Source: Oscillospiraceae bacterium (GTDB lineage Bacteria > Bacillota > Clostridia > Oscillospirales > Oscillospiraceae). Taken from it: DNA of 64,000 nt. The notes below the pieces were generated by a model. The model ran no database searches. It was not told the DNA's origin and saw nothing but the letters and a program-made list of their open reading frames with translations. The DNA is taken from NCBI GenBank assembly GCA_902778285.1, contig CACYXC010000040.1, positions 1 through 64,000 on the forward strand, in the 5' to 3' direction. Shown in pieces: positions 40,410 through 49,882 of the stretch (position 1 is its first letter; the number at the start of each line of letters is the position of its first letter). A program made the translations under genes and the position numbers.

Positions 40410-41730
40410 CGAGCGCGTCCGCGCCCTCCTGCCCCCCGGCAGCCGGGTGCTCTGCGCCGTCTCCGGCGGGAGCGACTCGATGTGTCTGCTGCACCTGCTG
40501 TGGTCAAAGCGGCAGGACTGGGGGCTGGCGGTCTGCGCCGCCCACTACGAGCACGGCCTGCGCGGGGAGGACTCCCTGCGCGACGCCGCGTTCGTGGAGC
40601 GCTTCTGCCGGGAGCGCGGCATCCCCTGCGCCATCGAGCACGGCGACGCCGCCGCCTACGCCGCCGAAAAGCGGCTGGGCATCGAGGAGGCCGCGCGGGA
40701 GCTGCGCTACGCCTTTCTGGAGCGGGCGGCGGACGAGCTGGGCTGCGATCTCATCGCCACCGCGCACAACGCGGACGACAACGCCGAGACGCTGCTGCTG
40801 AACCTGATCCGGGGCAGCGGCCTGCGCGGTCTGGGCGGCATCCCGCCGAAGAGAGGGCGGATCGTCCGCCCGCTGCTCGAGGTCCCGCGCGAGGAGATCG
40901 CCGCCTATCTGTCGGAAAACGGACTCCCCCACACGGAGGACCGGAGCAATGAGGACGAGCGCTTTCGCCGAAACCTCGTGCGCCGTCGGCTGCTGCCGCT
41001 GCTGTGGGAGATGAATCCTGCCTTCGTGCGCGCGGCGGGGAATACCGCTCAGCTTCTCCGGCAGGACGAGGATTGTCTGGCGGCGCTGGCGGAGGCCTTC
41101 GTTGCAGAGCACTATCGGGACGACAGCGTTCCGGTGGGGAAACTGCTGGAATTGCACCCGGCGATTTCCTCAAGAGTGGTGCGCATACTGTGCGATAATA
41201 GCCTTGAGCGCGAACATGTGGAGGACGTTTTGAAGTTCTGCCGCGGCGGCGGACTGGGCTTCCTGGATCTGCCGGGGCAGAGGCTGCGCCGGGAGCAGGG
41301 GCGACTGTTCTTCACACAGGGGGAAAAGCTTTTCCTGCCGGAGCGCGAGCTGCGGCCGGGGGAGACGCTGGAGATCCCGGAGCTCGGGCTGCGTGTCCGG
41401 GCGGATCTGGTTGTGTACAATTCAAATGTTAATAGCTTGTTCAAGACTTATTGGATCAAATATGAGAATATACGTGGGAGCGCGATCCTCTGCACCGGCA
41501 GGCGGCCGGGGGACCGGATGCGGCCCGCGTACCGCGGCTGCGGCAAGAGCCTGAAGGCCCTGTTCACCGAGGCGGGAATGAACTCGGCGGAGCGGGAGAG
41601 CGCATTGGTCTTTCGCGACGAAGCGGGGATCCTGGCCGTCCACGATCTGGCTGTGGACGAGAGGAGCCTGCCCGGCGAGGGCGACACGGCGCTGCGGCTG
41701 ACACTGACGACTTTGGAGGACGAAACGTGA
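40402..41730 (+). CDS. tilS: tRNA(Ile)-lysidine synthase
   Basis: The 442-residue protein has the PP-loop SGGSDSMCLL near 18, the HYEHGLRGEDSLRDA motif and IATAHNADDNAETLLLNL, then a C-terminal TilS domain (GRRPGDRMRPA, CGKSLKALFTEA). It converts C34 of tRNA-Ile2 to lysidine using ATP and lysine, and is normally essential. It overlaps both dnaB and hpt. Confidence 0.95.
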   Translation: MNNERVRALLPPGSRVLCAVSGGSDSMCLLHLLWSKRQDWGLAVCAAHYEHGLRGEDSLRDAAFVERFCRERGIPCAIEHGDAAAYAAEKRLGIEEAARELRYAFLERAADELGCDLIATAHNADDNAETLLLNLIRGSGLRGLGGIPPKRGRIVRPLLEVPREEIAAYLSENGLPHTEDRSNEDERFRRNLVRRRLLPLLWEMNPAFVRAAGNTAQLLRQDEDCLAALAEAFVAEHYRDDSVPVGKLLELHPAISSRVVRILCDNSLEREHVEDVLKFCRGGGLGFLDLPGQRLRREQGRLFFTQGEKLFLPERELRPGETLEIPELGLRVRADLVVYNSNVNSLFKTYWIKYENIRGSAILCTGRRPGDRMRPAYRGCGKSLKALFTEAGMNSAERESALVFRDEAGILAVHDLAVDERSLPGEGDTALRLTLTTLEDET

Positions 41731-42260
41731 AAGACGCGATCGAGAGAGTTCTGATCTCCGAGGAGGAGCTGGAAGCGGCCGTGGCCGAGATGGGAAAACA
41801 GATCTCGAGAGACTATGCGGACAAGGACCCGATCTTCATCGGCGTGCTGAAGGGCTGCTTCATCTTCATGGCGGACCTGATGCGCCATGTGGACATTAGC
41901 TGCTCCATGGACTTCATGGCGGTGTCCTCTTACAGCGGCACCACCTCCACCGGCGCGGTGAAGATCAACAAGGACCTCAGCGAGATCATCGAGGGCCGCC
42001 ACCTGATTCTGGTGGAGGATATCCTCGATTCGGGCGTCACGCTCAATTATCTGAAAAACTATCTCATGGTGCGCAAGCCCGCCTCCATCGCGGTCGCGAC
42101 GCTCATGGACAAGCCCGCGCGCCGCAGGGCGGACATCTACGCGGACTACTCCTGCTTCGAGATCCCCGACGCCTTCGTCGTCGGCTACGGCCTCGATTAC
42201 AATGAACGATACCGGAACCTGCCGTATATCGGGGTATTAAAACCGGAAATCTATAGCTGA
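41727..42260 (+). CDS. hpt: Hypoxanthine phosphoribosyltransferase
   Basis: The 177-residue protein has the PRPP-binding motif LVEDILDSGVTLNYL, GVLKGCFIFMADL and the C-terminal FVVGYGLDYNERYRNLPYIG. It salvages hypoxanthine and guanine. It overlaps tilS by 4 bp and precedes ftsH, the standard Firmicutes order. Confidence 0.96.
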   Translation: MKDAIERVLISEEELEAAVAEMGKQISRDYADKDPIFIGVLKGCFIFMADLMRHVDISCSMDFMAVSSYSGTTSTGAVKINKDLSEIIEGRHLILVEDILDSGVTLNYLKNYLMVRKPASIAVATLMDKPARRRADIYADYSCFEIPDAFVVGYGLDYNERYRNLPYIGVLKPEIYS

Positions 42261-42352
42261 CAGCGGCTGACGTGCCGCCGCATTTTGAACCGAACCGTGC
42301 ATGAAACGGGCGGAGCGCGCCCGTTTCCCATAAAGGATGTGACCCTGACTTG

Positions 42353-44470
42353 ATGAAACCCAATCGAAACCGCGCGAGAGACCTTGGCTTTTACGTGCTG
42401 CTGCTGGTCATCATGATCGCCGTGATCTATACCATGACGCGCAGCGAACCGGCCAACGAGGTCAAAAGCTATGCCGAACTGGTGGACCTGTTCCGGCAGG
42501 AGAAGGTCCAGTACTTCGCCACGAGGCCAAGCTCCTCCGGCACGGTGCTGTACATGAAGGTACGCACCGACGATCCCGAGATCACCGAGGACATGACCTA
42601 CGATCTGTACAACTTCTCGGTCTTCTACGAGGACTTCCACGACCTGATCGCCGAGCAGAAGGAGAGCGGCGTCCTGGAGGACTACGACTACGAGCCGGGC
42701 TACGTGGTGCCCTGGTGGGCCAGCATCATCCCGTACCTGCTGCTCATGGGCGGCGCGATGGTCCTCTGGTACGTGATGATGAACCGCATGGGCGGCGGCG
42801 GCGCGGGCAGCGTCGCCCGCTTCAGCAAGGCACGCACGCGCCTCGGCAGCGAGGAGAAGAACAAAAAGACCTTCAAGGACGTGGCGGGCTGCGACGAGGA
42901 GAAGGAAGAACTGGCGGAGATCGTCGACTTCCTCAAGGACCCGAAGGCCTACACCGCCATGGGCGCGCGCATCCCCAAGGGCGTGCTGCTGGTCGGCCCT
43001 CCGGGCACCGGCAAGACCCTGCTGGCCAAGGCCGTCGCCGGCGAGGCGGACGTGCAGTTCCTGTCCATCTCCGGCTCCGACTTTGTAGAGCTGTATGTGG
43101 GCGTCGGCGCGGGCCGCGTGCGCGACCTGTTCGACCAGGCCAAGAAGGCCGCCCCGGCGATCATCTTCATCGACGAGATCGATGCCGTCGGCCGTCAGAG
43201 AGGCTCCGGCCTCGGCGGCGGGCATGACGAGCGCGAGCAGACGCTCAACCAGCTGCTGGTGGAGATGGACGGCTTCGGCAGCAACGAGGGCGTCATCGTC
43301 ATGGCGGCCACCAACCGCGCCGACATCCTGGACAACGCCCTGCTGCGTCCCGGCCGCTTCGACCGACAGGTCTATGTCGGCCTGCCCGATATCAAGGGCC
43401 GCGAGGCCATTTTGAAGATCCACGCCCGCGACAAGCAGCTTGCCGACGACGTGGACCTCAACAGCATCGCCAAGGGCACCCCGGGCTTTGCGGGCGCCGA
43501 TCTGGAAAACCTGATGAACGAGGCGGCGCTGCTGGCCGTGCGCCGCAGGCACCGCTTCATCACGCAGGAGGACATCGACGAGGCCATCCTGAAGGTGCAG
43601 ATGGGGCCGGAGAAGAAGAGCCGCAAGATGAGCGACAAGGCCCGCCGCCTCACCGCCTATCACGAGTCCGGCCACGCCGTGGCGGCCCGATTCTGCAAGA
43701 ATGTGGACCCGGTGCACTATATCACGATCATCCCCCGCGGGCCCGCCGGCGGCTTTACCCTGTTCCGCCCGCAGGAGGACGTGGAGAACTTCACCTCCCG
43801 CTCCGAGATGTATGAGAACATCGTGGTCGCTCTCGGCGGCCGCATGGCCGAGAAGCTCTTCCTGGAGGATATCTCCACCGGCGCCTCGGGCGACATCCAG
43901 TCGGCCACCTCCATGGCCCGCGACATGGTCACCCGCTACGGCATGAGCGAGCGCCTCGGCCCCATCTCCTACGACAGCGCCGGCCACTCCATCTTCATCG
44001 GGCGCGACTTTGGCCAGACCAAGAGCTACTCCGAGGAGACGGCCGCCGCCATCGACGAGGAGGTCAAGGCCATCTTCGACCGCGCCGCCGCCGACTGCGA
44101 GAAGATCCTCACCGAGCACGCCGATCAGCTGCGCGCCGTGGCCGAGTACCTGCTCGCGCACGAGACCATGGAGGGCGAGGAGTTCGATTACTTCTTCGAG
44201 CACGGCGAGTTCATGCCGGAGAGCATGAAGCAGGCGAAGCTTGCCAGAAGGGACAAGACCATCGAGCGCCCGGCCCGCAAGATCTCCATGAGCGACGAGA
44301 AGCCTGTCGCGCCGCTGCCGGAGCAGAGCGGACAGCCGCAGGAGAGTGCGGCGCCCGCGCCCGTGACCGAAGCGCAGGCCGAGCCGACCGCCGAAACGGC
44401 GGAGCCGCCCGCGCCTTCTGAGGCCGAAGCGCAGGCCGTGCTTCCGCAGGAAGAGAAAAAGGAAGAATAA
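42353..44470 (+). CDS. ftsH: ATP-dependent zinc metalloprotease FtsH
   Basis: The protein (about 705 residues) has two membrane segments (about 10-27 and 125-145), an AAA+ domain with [19 protein letters not shown] and the second region of homology ([11 protein letters not shown]), and the zinc protease motif HESGH. The C-terminal tail after about 640 is low-complexity, rich in A, P and E. I use the ATG at 42353; an adjoining TTG at 42350 is possible. AAAGGATGTG lies upstream. It degrades membrane and regulatory proteins. Confidence 0.96.
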   Translation: MKPNRNRARDLGFYVLLLVIMIAVIYTMTRSEPANEVKSYAELVDLFRQEKVQYFATRPSSSGTVLYMKVRTDDPEITEDMTYDLYNFSVFYEDFHDLIAEQKESGVLEDYDYEPGYVVPWWASIIPYLLLMGGAMVLWYVMMNRMGGGGAGSVARFSKARTRLGSEEKNKKTFKDVAGCDEEKEELAEIVDFLKDPKAYTAMGARIPKGVLLVGPPGTGKTLLAKAVAGEADVQFLSISGSDFVELYVGVGAGRVRDLFDQAKKAAPAIIFIDEIDAVGRQRGSGLGGGHDEREQTLNQLLVEMDGFGSNEGVIVMAATNRADILDNALLRPGRFDRQVYVGLPDIKGREAILKIHARDKQLADDVDLNSIAKGTPGFAGADLENLMNEAALLAVRRRHRFITQEDIDEAILKVQMGPEKKSRKMSDKARRLTAYHESGHAVAARFCKNVDPVHYITIIPRGPAGGFTLFRPQEDVENFTSRSEMYENIVVALGGRMAEKLFLEDISTGASGDIQSATSMARDMVTRYGMSERLGPISYDSAGHSIFIGRDFGQTKSYSEETAAAIDEEVKAIFDRAAADCEKILTEHADQLRAVAEYLLAHETMEGEEFDYFFEHGEFMPESMKQAKLARRDKTIERPARKISMSDEKPVAPLPEQSGQPQESAAPAPVTEAQAEPTAETAEPPAPSEAEAQAVLPQEEKKEE

Positions 44471-44475
44471 GCTTC

Positions 44476-44508
44476 AATCACGGCCACCCTGAAAGGATGG
44501 CCGTGATT
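44476..44508 (+). terminator. Intrinsic terminator of the dnaB-ftsH cluster
   Basis: AATCACGGCCA pairs with TGGCCGTGATT around CCCTGAAAGGA, followed by a short GTGT tail. The weak T-run may allow some read-through into the HNH gene. Confidence 0.75.
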
Positions 44509-44529
44509 GTGTATCATTGAAGAATAGAC

Positions 44530-45873
44530 ATGATTTCTGATTTTCTGCTGCGATACGGGGTATATATTATTGCTGGTGCCCTTTTTTTGAGTATCGTGAT
44601 GCTTTTTCAAATAGTTAAGCGACGAGTAAATGATTCTCGAAAGAAGAAATGGAATCAGTTGGTTTCAGAAAACAGCATACGGCTAAAAACTCTGCAAGAA
44701 TATAATTTGAAGTGGAGTTTTCATGAAGTAAAAAGACAATTGGTCTTTCGTAAAGAATTAACTTCATATGATCGGTTTGAGCAGTATACCCCGAACCTGT
44801 TATTCCATTCGGTTGTATCTTTGCAGACTGATGATTTCTTGAGACAACTTGATTTGATTCGTAGGAATAAAGGGCTGTATAGTCGTTATATGGAGGGTTT
44901 GAAAAACGAAATCAGACAAACGCCGGCACAAAAGGTAAAAGAATGGGGTGTTCCGGAAAAGTATTTTTACAGATATGAAAGCCTCCTTTTCGAAGAAATG
45001 CTGCTGTCACCGACGGTTGATTTTACGGTAAAGATCATTCTTCAATACAATGACGACAGCAAAGAACAAGTTTATTCAGCTCAGCAAGTCAAAGACAAGA
45101 TAAACCAACTCTGGAAATACAAAGTAAAGATGGGCAGCAAGAGATTACAAGCCCTGTCTCGACTGAACTACAATGCCTTGCAAAAAATCCAAAACCTTGA
45201 CCAAGTCTATGAATACTCCCAGTATTGTGATACTCTAAGTGAATATAAAAAGTATGAATATACAGATTCCTTTATGAAAGAGACAATACAATTTGAGTAT
45301 TCAAAGTTTTCTGAACGAATTCAGCGGGCCAAACAGAACCAAGAAGTCTATAGTAACTATTTGAAGGCGTTCAACAATCTTCCATATACAGACAAAGATA
45401 CAATACAGAGATACAACATACCGGAAAAGGCATACTACTTTTTTGAACAGCAGCTTTGCAGTGAAAAGAAGTTAGCCGAACCTACGTCCAGCTTTATCTG
45501 TAAAGTCGAAGTATTGTACATCAGCCCCAAGGGCAGAAACCAGAACAGATACGAAGCGTCGTATTCTTTTGATCAAATTGTTCGCCTCTGTCAAACAGTA
45601 CGGAACGAGTGGAAAAAGGAGCGAGAGTACCAACAGAGCAAAGAATACGAGAGAAGTCGAATGACCAATTCTCTCCGCTACGATGTCATGAAGCGAGACG
45701 GATTTCGATGTGTCCTTTGTGGAGCATCCCGGGCAGATGGTGCCAAGCTTCACATAGATCATATTAAACCCGTTGCAAAAGGCGGAAAAACAGAGATGAG
45801 CAATCTCCGAACACTATGTGACAGATGCAATTCTGGAAAGCGCGACAAATATGATCCTTTTGGGGTAAACTGA
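44530..45873 (+). CDS. Membrane-anchored HNH endonuclease-like protein, AT-rich
   Basis: The 447-residue protein has one N-terminal membrane segment (YGVYIIAGALFLSIVML) and a C-terminal HNH domain from about 385 (CVLCGASRADG, LHIDHIKPVAKGG, NLRTLCDRCNSGK) with two zinc-type CxxC pairs. The middle has two copies of one domain. Compare YSRYMEGLKNEIR...VPEKYFYRYE at about 115-155 with YSNYLKAFNNLPY...IPEKAYYFFE at about 275-310. Codons are strikingly AT-rich compared with all neighbours, so it was probably acquired by transfer. An HNH nuclease tethered to the membrane could act on incoming DNA, but no partner genes are present. Confidence 0.8.
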   Translation: MISDFLLRYGVYIIAGALFLSIVMLFQIVKRRVNDSRKKKWNQLVSENSIRLKTLQEYNLKWSFHEVKRQLVFRKELTSYDRFEQYTPNLLFHSVVSLQTDDFLRQLDLIRRNKGLYSRYMEGLKNEIRQTPAQKVKEWGVPEKYFYRYESLLFEEMLLSPTVDFTVKIILQYNDDSKEQVYSAQQVKDKINQLWKYKVKMGSKRLQALSRLNYNALQKIQNLDQVYEYSQYCDTLSEYKKYEYTDSFMKETIQFEYSKFSERIQRAKQNQEVYSNYLKAFNNLPYTDKDTIQRYNIPEKAYYFFEQQLCSEKKLAEPTSSFICKVEVLYISPKGRNQNRYEASYSFDQIVRLCQTVRNEWKKEREYQQSKEYERSRMTNSLRYDVMKRDGFRCVLCGASRADGAKLHIDHIKPVAKGGKTEMSNLRTLCDRCNSGKRDKYDPFGVN

Positions 45874-45886
45874 AAGCGGGAAACCG

Positions 45887-45919
45887 AAAGCGCCTGTCAA
45901 AATACGACAGGCGCTTTTT
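45887..45919 (+). terminator. Intrinsic terminator of the HNH gene
   Basis: AAAGCGCCTGTC pairs with GACAGGCGCTTT, followed by further T residues. Confidence 0.9.
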
Positions 45920-45931
45920 CTTGCAAAAGTA

Positions 45932-45960
45932 TTGAGGAAACGGCAGAATCGTGGTATAAT
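45932..45960 (+). promoter_or_regulatory. Promoter of the phosphodiester-glycosidase-like gene
   Basis: TTGAGG (45932-45937) and TATAAT (45955-45960) are 17 bp apart, 45 bp before the start codon. Confidence 0.7.
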
Positions 45961-46004
45961 TCCAAAGTCCCGTACTGCGGGAAAAAACATAGCAAAGTGA
46001 ATGG

Positions 46005-47600
46005 ATGACAATGAGCTACGAAGAGTTTGATCTGGATTCCATCCTCGCGGATTTCCGTTCCGGCGCGGACGACGCGCAGCCTCCGGCGGAGGCGCCGGAG
46101 GGCGTGAGCATGCCCGCTGCCGAGGAGACCGCCGCGGAGGAGCAGGCATATGTGGACCCGGACTGGCAGGGCGGCGCAGATGAGGACGCGCCCGCCGACG
46201 AGCCGCTTCCGGAGGAAGAGGGCGATCTCTTCGGCTCCGACGAGGAGCCGGAGGAGGAGAAGCCCGCCCGCCGCATGGGTCTTTTCAAAAAACGCGCGCC
46301 GAAGAGGGATGAGATCCCGGATGAGGACGAAGTCGACTTCTATGACGAGGAAGACTACGAGGAGCCGCCGAGAAAGCTGTCTCTGGGCGTCCGGCTGCTG
46401 CTCAACCCGATCCTGATGGCGCTGATCTGCCTGTGTCTGTGGTGGACGCTCACGAACCTCCACCCTGTGAGCGCCACGGCCGTAAGCCGCCCGGTGCAGA
46501 CGCCGGCGGTCACAGCGGCTCCTGTCGTCACGGAGACGCCCGCGCCGGCGGAGCCGCCGGAGGTGAGCGCCGCCCCGGAGCTCACGCCCGAGCCTACGCC
46601 GGAGCCCACGCCCGAGCCGGTCAGCTACTACATCCCGGAGGACGTGCTGGTGGCCCCCGCCCCCGATCCCAACGCCTTCGGCTCCGTCCCCCTCGACCAG
46701 GCGGAGAAGGTGCTGGACGTGATCGCGCAGGCGCGCGAGAGCGGCCTGCTGCGCGAGGACGAGGAAGTTGTCTTCGATCCGAACGCCAACTTCTACACCG
46801 GGCTTTACGCCGAGGAGATCAAGTACTACCTGGACGATTCCATCCTGGTCATCCTCTGGAAGGAGGATATGGACGGGCGCTGCTGCAGCTTCTCGGAGAT
46901 CAAGGTGCGCGACGGCTCGCAGTTCCGCCGCAAGCTTGCGGACGACACCTTCGGCTCCTACAACTACTATTTCGCCTCGGAGCTGGCCGCCTCCACCAAC
47001 TGCGTGGTGGCCATGAACGCGGACTACTACGCCTTCCGCGACTTCGGCATCGTGGCCTACAACCGCGAGCTCTACCGCTTCAACACCTCCACCTACACCG
47101 GCAACTACAAGAAGTACAACTGCTTTGACACCCTGTTCGTCACGGCCGACGGCGACTTTCTGTACAAGGAGCTGCTGGAGGAGAACACCGAGGACTCCAT
47201 CCGCCAGTGGATGGCGGAGAACGACGTTCTGTTCTCCCTGGCCTTCGGGCCCATCCTCGTGCGAGACGGGGAGGCGCAGGTCGTCAGCTGGTATCCCGCG
47301 GGCGAGGTCGACACCGCCTATTCCCGCGCCGGCATCGCGATCAAGGACAAGCTGCACTACCTGTTCATGACCGTCAACCACGGCTCCAACGCCGCCAACT
47401 GCACGGTCAACAAGATGGCCGAGTTCTTTGCCCGCAAGGGCGTGATCACCGCCTACGGCCTCGACGGCGGCCAGACCAGCGAGATCGTCTGGCAGGGCGT
47501 GCCCTATAACCATGTGGACTGGGCCTCCGAGCGTCTGGTCAGCGACATCATCTACTTCGCGTCTGCCGTGGGCAGCACCCGGGAAGGAGGCGGCAACTGA
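46005..47600 (+). CDS. Membrane-anchored phosphodiester glycosidase (NAGPA-like) domain protein
   Basis: The 531-residue protein has an acidic cytoplasmic N-terminus (1-125), one membrane segment (PILMALICLCLWWTL near 138), a P/E/T-rich linker and an extracellular NAGPA domain from about 255. The domain carries VVAMNADYYAFRD, LFSLAFGPILVRDG, IAIKDKLHYLFMTV and AYGLDGGQTSEIV. Bacterial members are thought to act on exopolysaccharide or wall-polymer phosphodiesters. No strong Shine-Dalgarno is visible; ATG codons at 46005 and 46011 are both possible. Its stop overlaps the Lgt-like start by one base. Confidence 0.85.
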   Translation: MTMSYEEFDLDSILADFRSGADDAQPPAEAPEGVSMPAAEETAAEEQAYVDPDWQGGADEDAPADEPLPEEEGDLFGSDEEPEEEKPARRMGLFKKRAPKRDEIPDEDEVDFYDEEDYEEPPRKLSLGVRLLLNPILMALICLCLWWTLTNLHPVSATAVSRPVQTPAVTAAPVVTETPAPAEPPEVSAAPELTPEPTPEPTPEPVSYYIPEDVLVAPAPDPNAFGSVPLDQAEKVLDVIAQARESGLLREDEEVVFDPNANFYTGLYAEEIKYYLDDSILVILWKEDMDGRCCSFSEIKVRDGSQFRRKLADDTFGSYNYYFASELAASTNCVVAMNADYYAFRDFGIVAYNRELYRFNTSTYTGNYKKYNCFDTLFVTADGDFLYKELLEENTEDSIRQWMAENDVLFSLAFGPILVRDGEAQVVSWYPAGEVDTAYSRAGIAIKDKLHYLFMTVNHGSNAANCTVNKMAEFFARKGVITAYGLDGGQTSEIVWQGVPYNHVDWASERLVSDIIYFASAVGSTREGGGN

Positions 47601-48634
47601 TGGATTACGTTCTGGATCTGGATTTCGCCGTGTTCCCGATGAGCTCGGTGGTCATCAGCCTCGGCATCCTTCTGTGTGTCGTCATCACGGCCGCCCTCTA
47701 CGCCCGCCGGCGTGAGGGCATCACCGCGGCGCTCATGCTGTCGCTGCTGAGCATCGTGTTCGGCGTGGTTTTCAGCCGCTTCCTCCACTGGTACTTCAAC
47801 GGCGAGGCCTACGCCTCCCTCAGGGCCGCGTTTACCGACTTTGACCGCGGCAGCTACTGCCTGCAGGGGATGTTCCTCGGCATATGGCTTGCGGCCTTTC
47901 TGGTCAAGGCCATGCGTCTGACCCGCAATGTGCCCGCCCTGCTGGACGCGGCAGCCCCCGGCGTGTGCCTGCTGGTGGCCTTCATCCGCCTCAGCGCCCT
48001 CTTTAACACCACCTGCCGCGGACGCATCACGATCAAAACGAAGCTCTTCCAGCGCCTGCCCTTCGCCGTCGCCAGCACGGACGCGGCCGGCAACGTGACC
48101 TACCGCTTCGCCAGCTTCTTCATCGCCTTTCTGCTGATGATGGTCGTGACGATCGTGGTCTGGCGCTTCTATCTGCAGGATGAGGAGCGCTGGATGAAGC
48201 GCCCCTGCAGCGAGGACGGCAACACCATGCGCATCGCGCTGGTGCTCTACGGCGCGGTGGAGATCATCATGGACTCCACGCGCAACGACTCCCCGCTGAT
48301 GCACTTCCGCATGATCTCCCAGCTCAACAAGTTCTCCGCCTTCATCAGTCTGGCGCAGATCTTCGCGGCGGTCGCCATCCTCTGCGTGCTGATCTACTAC
48401 AGCCGCATGTCCATCAAAGCCAACGGCTTCAGGTGGTATCACCCGCTGCTGTGGATCGCGTTTCTGGCGAGCCTCTTCGGCGTGGGCAAGCTGGGCGAGT
48501 ACAACGTCCAGCGCTACGCCACCTACCTCAAGTGCTACGCCTGGATGGGCGGCTCTCTGATCGTCATGGCGGCCACGGCCCTCCTCGCCTGGCGCAGCTG
48601 CGTGGATACGACTGCGGACGAGTACTGGGACTGA
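47600..48634 (+). CDS. Lgt-like polytopic membrane protein
   Basis: The 344-residue protein has about seven membrane segments and resembles prolipoprotein diacylglyceryl transferase: GSYCLQGMFLGIWLAAFLV, LLDAAAPGVCLLVAFIRLSA and the later STRNDSPLMHFRMIS. The canonical Lgt motif GRxGNFxNxE reads IRLSALFNTTCRG, so the active site is not typical. It is translationally coupled (TGATG) to the NAGPA-like gene, suggesting a joint envelope function. A housekeeping Lgt is probably elsewhere. Confidence 0.75.
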   Translation: MDYVLDLDFAVFPMSSVVISLGILLCVVITAALYARRREGITAALMLSLLSIVFGVVFSRFLHWYFNGEAYASLRAAFTDFDRGSYCLQGMFLGIWLAAFLVKAMRLTRNVPALLDAAAPGVCLLVAFIRLSALFNTTCRGRITIKTKLFQRLPFAVASTDAAGNVTYRFASFFIAFLLMMVVTIVVWRFYLQDEERWMKRPCSEDGNTMRIALVLYGAVEIIMDSTRNDSPLMHFRMISQLNKFSAFISLAQIFAAVAILCVLIYYSRMSIKANGFRWYHPLLWIAFLASLFGVGKLGEYNVQRYATYLKCYAWMGGSLIVMAATALLAWRSCVDTTADEYWD

Positions 48635-48662
48635 GAGCGCGCGGACGCGCGAAACAAACGAA

Positions 48663-48817
48663 AAACGTGCGGCTGATGCCGCACGTTTCAGACTGTAGAC
48701 AAACCCATGCTGCCGAAGTTTGACACGCATGGGGAGAGCGCGAGAGGGGATTGGTTATTCCCTCTCGCGATTGATATACTCAGACAGCTTGAAACGTGCG
48801 GCTGATGCCGCACGTTT
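48663..48817. repeat. TD element copy 5 with duplicated terminator hairpins
   Basis: Identical hairpins (AAACGTGCGGC, TGAT, complement) lie at 48663-48688 and 48792-48817. The 103-bp insert begins CAGACTGTAGACAAACCC and includes the CCCATGC and CGCGAGAGGG stems. The palindrome is reduced to CAGACAGCTTG. The left two stems are nearly identical to copies 2 and 8. It lies between convergent genes. Confidence 0.85.
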
Positions 48818-48869
48818 TTTCGTGGGGATTATTCTCCTGAAAACAAAAACTCAAAACTGAAAACTGTCC

Positions 48870-49241
48870 TTACAGCTCGGCGATGACCTCGCACTCGAGC
48901 AGCACGTCCTTCGGCAGCTTCGCCACCTCCACGCAGGAGCGGGCGGGGTAGGGCTCGGTGAAGTACTGGGCGTATATGGCATTGATGGCCGCAAAATCGC
49001 CCATGTGCTGGATAAAGACCGTGGTCTTCACGGCGCGGCTCAGGTCGGTGCCCGCGGCCTTCAGGAGCTCGGACAGGTTCTTGAAGACCTGATGCGCCTG
49101 GGCCTCGAGTCCGTTGGCGATCTCGCCGGTCTCGGGGATGATGGGGATCTGCCCGGAGGTAAAGACCAGATTGCCCACGATCTGGGCCTGCGCGTAGGGG
49201 CCGATGGCGGCCGGCGCCTTGTCGGTGGATACGGTTTTCAT
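48870..49241 (-). CDS. ridA: RidA-family 2-iminobutanoate/2-iminopropanoate deaminase
   Basis: The 123-residue protein has the full RidA signature: KAPAAIGPYAQAQIVGNLVF, SGQIPIIPETGEI and the ARSCVEVAKLPKDVLLECEV end with the catalytic arginine. It hydrolyses reactive enamine/imine products of PLP enzymes. The next gene on the same strand is threonine ammonia-lyase, which makes exactly this kind of product. Its Shine-Dalgarno, AAGGAAAGGAGAT, is the end of repeat E copy 3. Confidence 0.95.
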   Translation of the reverse strand: MKTVSTDKAPAAIGPYAQAQIVGNLVFTSGQIPIIPETGEIANGLEAQAHQVFKNLSELLKAAGTDLSRAVKTTVFIQHMGDFAAINAIYAQYFTEPYPARSCVEVAKLPKDVLLECEVIAEL

Positions 49242-49245
49242 TTTC

Positions 49246-49850
49246 AATCTCCTTTCCTTATAGCCTTCCCCTCTGGGGAAGGTGGCTGGCCAAAGGCCAG
49301 ACGGATGAGGTCCTTTCCTTATAGCCTTCCCCTCTGGGGAAAGCGGGTTTGCGCCGCCGGGGGCGGAAAAAGCAAGCACGCTTTCTCCGCAGCCGCGCCG
49401 CTTTTCGGGTCGTGGCGCTCAAGCCCGGCCCGGAAACGGCAATTGCGGCAAGGCGGGAGCACGCTTTCTCCGCAGCCGCGCCGCTTTTCGGGTCGTGGCG
49501 TTCAAGCCCGGTCCGGAAACGGCAATTGCGGCAAGGCGGGCAAGAGGTGGCTGGCCAAAGGCCAGACGGATGAGGTCCTTTCCTTGCAGGCTTCCCCCTC
49601 TGGGGGAAGCTGTCGCCGCAGGCGACTGATGAGGGCCGCAAAGCGGCTCCTTTCCTTATAGCCTTCCCCTTTGGGGAAAGCGGGTTTGCGCCGCCGGTGG
49701 CGGAAAAAGCAAGCACGCTTTCTCCGCAGCCGCGCCGCTTTTCGGGTCGTGGCGCTCAAGCCCGGTCCGGAAACGGCAATTGCGGCAAGGCGGGCAAGAG
49801 GTGGCTGGCCGAAGGCCAGACGGATGAGGGGCGTAAGCCCCTCTGCTCTA
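49246..49850. repeat. Repeat E cluster, copy 3, including a triplicated 83-bp block
   Basis: This 600-bp gap is built only of repeats. CCTTCCCCTCTGGGGAAGG and GGCTGGCCAAAGGCCAGACG blocks alternate. An 83-bp block (AGCACGCTTTCTCCGCAGCC onward) occurs at 49375, immediately again at 49458, and at 49712. The larger units 49327-49572 and 49665-49829 are near-duplicates. The end facing ridA supplies its ribosome-binding site. The same composite occurs in reverse at 56445-56603. No gene is supported here. Confidence 0.8.
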
Positions 49851-49882
49851 CTATTTCGCGGCGCTGGAGATACTGAGATTGT

